Source: a virus
Length of the DNA stretch: 51,419 nucleotides
IMG/VR virus record: IMGVR_UViG_3300042007_000033
Location: 1-51,419 of that record
Strand: one strand, 5' to 3'
Positions 49,513 through 51,419 of the stretch are shown piece by piece. Every line of letters starts with the position of its first letter. The stretch's first letter is position 1. Below the pieces are notes generated by a model. That model saw only the letters and a list, made by a program, of their open reading frames with translations. It was not told the origin of the DNA and made no database searches. The position numbers were made by a program, and so were the translations under genes.

Positions 49513-51108
49513 CTACCTATTGAACTTTGCTCGAAGTTGTGCTAGCTTCTCAGAAAGTTCTGCTTCCTCCGACTGACGGATTGACATCATACGGGCGCGA
49601 GCATTTTCAGCCCTTACAGACAATTCAGCGTTCCTTTGAGCAATTACGCCAGACATACGGTCTCGTACAGAGGCTACGTCCGCAGATAGTGTAGTGTTTT
49701 CTATTGCTCTAAGTCGTGCATCGAATTCTTCCAGTTTGCTGTTTTCCTTTAGTTCAGCAAGATAAGCAGCACCAGCAGCAACAAGCGCTCCCGGAACACC
49801 ACCGGCTGCTGTAATTGCGCGGGCAATTGGGAATCCGGGGACGTTGACAGCACAGACAGCAACAAGCTCAAGGCGACCATTGATCGGACGCCAGTCACCT
49901 GAAGGGCTGGACGCACGGAAAGCACGGATCTGAGACGGAGTAACATCCGGACGGAGAGACCCAGCAACCCAAATGCCAAACTGATCTTCACCGGCAACAA
50001 CGTCGGCTACTGCCGAATCCGTATCATCATAGTGTTTAATAGCTTCCTCAGCAGATGCGTTTAGGGATGCGTGACCACCGGCAAGAGTAAGCTGTCCAAC
50101 CTGAATGTCACCCTCATCCGTTCGCAGTACACCGTTACGGAAATAAGCGTACTGTGACGCGGAACGCGGAGGCCTAACGTTTCGTCCGGGCATACCGATG
50201 TGGGAAGTCTGCCATGCGGCAATATGTCCGAAGACTCTTCCATCATCCGTGATATTCAGCGGAGTAGGGGCCGTCAATCCGGGGTCTTTGAACCACGACT
50301 TGGGCGGAACCATAGGGGCAGCAGACGCAGCTAGCGCGGCAAGCTGGTACTCATAGTCATCCGGAGTTTCCTCGTAGATCCCATCTTCAAGAGGCGCTAC
50401 TTCGATCTCCAGAGTTGGCTCTTCTTCAATCATGATAAAGCACTCCTGAAATGCTGGTTTAGGTACGATAGTAATTCCCATCAGACGTGCAGCCTCAACT
50501 ACAATCTTGTCGTTCTTGATGGAATTGTTTTTCTTATTGGAAAGCTCTTTATCTTCGCTTTCCTCAGGCTCTTCAATTTCAGCCTCAAACTTATCAAGGT
50601 CCACGGAAACACCACGTAGGAATCCGCCACGGACCATGCGCTCTGCCTCACGGCCAAAGGGTCCAACATCAAATACACCGCGTGCGTTTGCCAGACCGTT
50701 TTCGGTAGTCTCAATAGAGTCGATGCGTCCGACCACAACAGAACCCTCATGACCGGCTCCGGTCTTGATTTGCCACATTAGGGGTAGCGGAAGATTACGT
50801 GTTGTGATAGAGTTCTTCTTGAAGGAACGTTCATCACCGGAGGACACTTCGGTAGGTACAGCGACAGGAATAATGAAACGACCACCAGAGGACTCAATGC
50901 CACCACATGCGACCAGAGGGGCAACAGGTGTATCTCCATTGCCGTCAAAATACTGACCCTGCTCCTTGTCGAAGGTGTAGAGTTTTACATCAATGGAGTT
51001 AGACAGCGCAAATTCCATTGCGCTGGAGGCAGCGGAAGCAACCATGGCTTCGTCAAAATAGTCTAGCGAGTTGACGATTTGCTCGTCAAACTGTGGCATG
51101 ATCTTCAA
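49513..51108 (-). CDS. Prohead (capsid maturation) protease
   Basis: A 531-residue protein. The N-terminal half matches S78-like prohead proteases of actinophages (MVRGGFLRGVSVDLDKF). The middle block GGHASLNASAEEAIKHYDD and the phrase IWVAGSLRPDVTPSQIRAFRA are characteristic of this group. The last 70 residues form a long charged helix, probably a scaffold-binding coiled coil. It processes the capsid protein encoded next. The start is TTG 51108 (ATG at 51099 is an alternative). Confidence 0.85.
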   Translation of the reverse strand: MKIMPQFDEQIVNSLDYFDEAMVASAASSAMEFALSNSIDVKLYTFDKEQGQYFDGNGDTPVAPLVACGGIESSGGRFIIPVAVPTEVSSGDERSFKKNSITTRNLPLPLMWQIKTGAGHEGSVVVGRIDSIETTENGLANARGVFDVGPFGREAERMVRGGFLRGVSVDLDKFEAEIEEPEESEDKELSNKKNNSIKNDKIVVEAARLMGITIVPKPAFQECFIMIEEEPTLEIEVAPLEDGIYEETPDDYEYQLAALAASAAPMVPPKSWFKDPGLTAPTPLNITDDGRVFGHIAAWQTSHIGMPGRNVRPPRSASQYAYFRNGVLRTDEGDIQVGQLTLAGGHASLNASAEEAIKHYDDTDSAVADVVAGEDQFGIWVAGSLRPDVTPSQIRAFRASSPSGDWRPINGRLELVAVCAVNVPGFPIARAITAAGGVPGALVAAGAAYLAELKENSKLEEFDARLRAIENTTLSADVASVRDRMSGVIAQRNAELSVRAENARARMMSIRQSEEAELSEKLAQLRAKFNR

Positions 51109-51110
51109 GG

Positions 51111-51419
51111 TTACTTCTTTCTTCTACGCGGAACGTACTGCCCTGTAGCAACATCGTGGGTGTGGTTGTATACACCGAACAGGCTTCTGTGGTACTTCTG
51201 TGCAAGCCCCCAAGCCCTCTGTGGTCCGACATACTTTGACAGGTGTCGATGCGCTCGGGTAAGATCTCCCTTGGTTCCCCAGCGGATCTTAAGTGCTCCC
51301 TTGCCGTGAGTCCAATACGCCTGAAGCTTGGCTACGTTCTTGAAGTCAGAAGGAGTATCGGCCACACCCGGAACACCGGACGCGACAAGGATTTCACCGA
51401 ATTCACCGTAGAGTCCCTT
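51111..51419 (-). CDS. Basic structural protein, C-terminal part (start outside window)
   Basis: The frame is open to the right edge of the window; an internal GTG at 51365 lacks a ribosome site, so the true start is probably outside. The visible 102 residues include LQAYWTHGKGALKIRWGTKGD (cut by one here to KIRWGTKG for reference) and HLSKYVGPQRAWGLAQKYH, a motif common next to capsid proteases in actinophages. The C-terminus is very basic (RRRKK). Confidence 0.7.
   Translation of the reverse strand, partial: KGLYGEFGEILVASGVPGVADTPSDFKNVAKLQAYWTHGKGALKIRWGTKGDLTRAHRHLSKYVGPQRAWGLAQKYHRSLFGVYNHTHDVATGQYVPRRRKK

Overview
The window is a large part of a double-stranded DNA tailed phage (siphovirus) genome, most likely infecting an actinobacterium. 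The support is an actinophage-type prohead protease and Gp37-like tail hub, a class Ib nrdHIEF set, ThyX, a DraRnl-type RNA ligase and frequent TTG/GTG starts. Essentially every gene lies on the minus strand, so the genome reads from high to low coordinates. I see no integrase, CRISPR array or rRNA.

Right to left: 51.4-43.0 kb holds the head and neck genes (basic C-terminal fragment, prohead protease, major capsid protein with a long acidic N-terminal extension, major tail protein, adaptors, tail-assembly chaperones with a probable -1 frameshift). 43.0-30.8 kb holds the tail (tape measure, Dit-like protein, hub, a 1770-residue fibre). 30.6-19.6 kb holds DNA replication and recombination (family A polymerase, endonuclease VII-like enzyme, RuvC-like resolvase, SNF2 helicase, ThyX, Cas4/RecB-like nuclease, Sak4-like ATPase, SSB-like protein, MazG-like hydrolase). 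19.6-15.8 kb is the deoxynucleotide supply operon nrdH-nrdI-nrdE-nrdF.

From about 15 kb to 1.7 kb is an accessory region dominated by about 30 recognisable tRNA genes covering nearly all amino acids (no Cys seen). Mixed with them are two HNH endonucleases that overlap or abut tRNAs, small membrane and secreted proteins, a papain-like protease, a staphylococcal-nuclease-like enzyme, a vWA protein, a DnaQ-like exonuclease and two lytic enzymes (M23 plus amidase fusion; NlpC/P60 with a signal peptide). An RNA ligase at 0.7-1.7 kb sits just beyond the array.

The most unusual element is at 7824-7949: the 3' half of a tRNA (T-arm and 3' acceptor strand) precedes its 5' half (acceptor and D-arm). 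The acceptor strands are perfectly complementary, and a perfect 9-bp inverted repeat flanks the whole. This is the layout of a circularly permuted tRNA gene. A second, weaker copy of the layout lies at 7997-8115. A second theme is expression: several strong TTGACA-N17/18-TATAAT promoters have the -35 box fused to or touching the stop codon of the gene upstream, and clear hairpin terminators close several transcription units.
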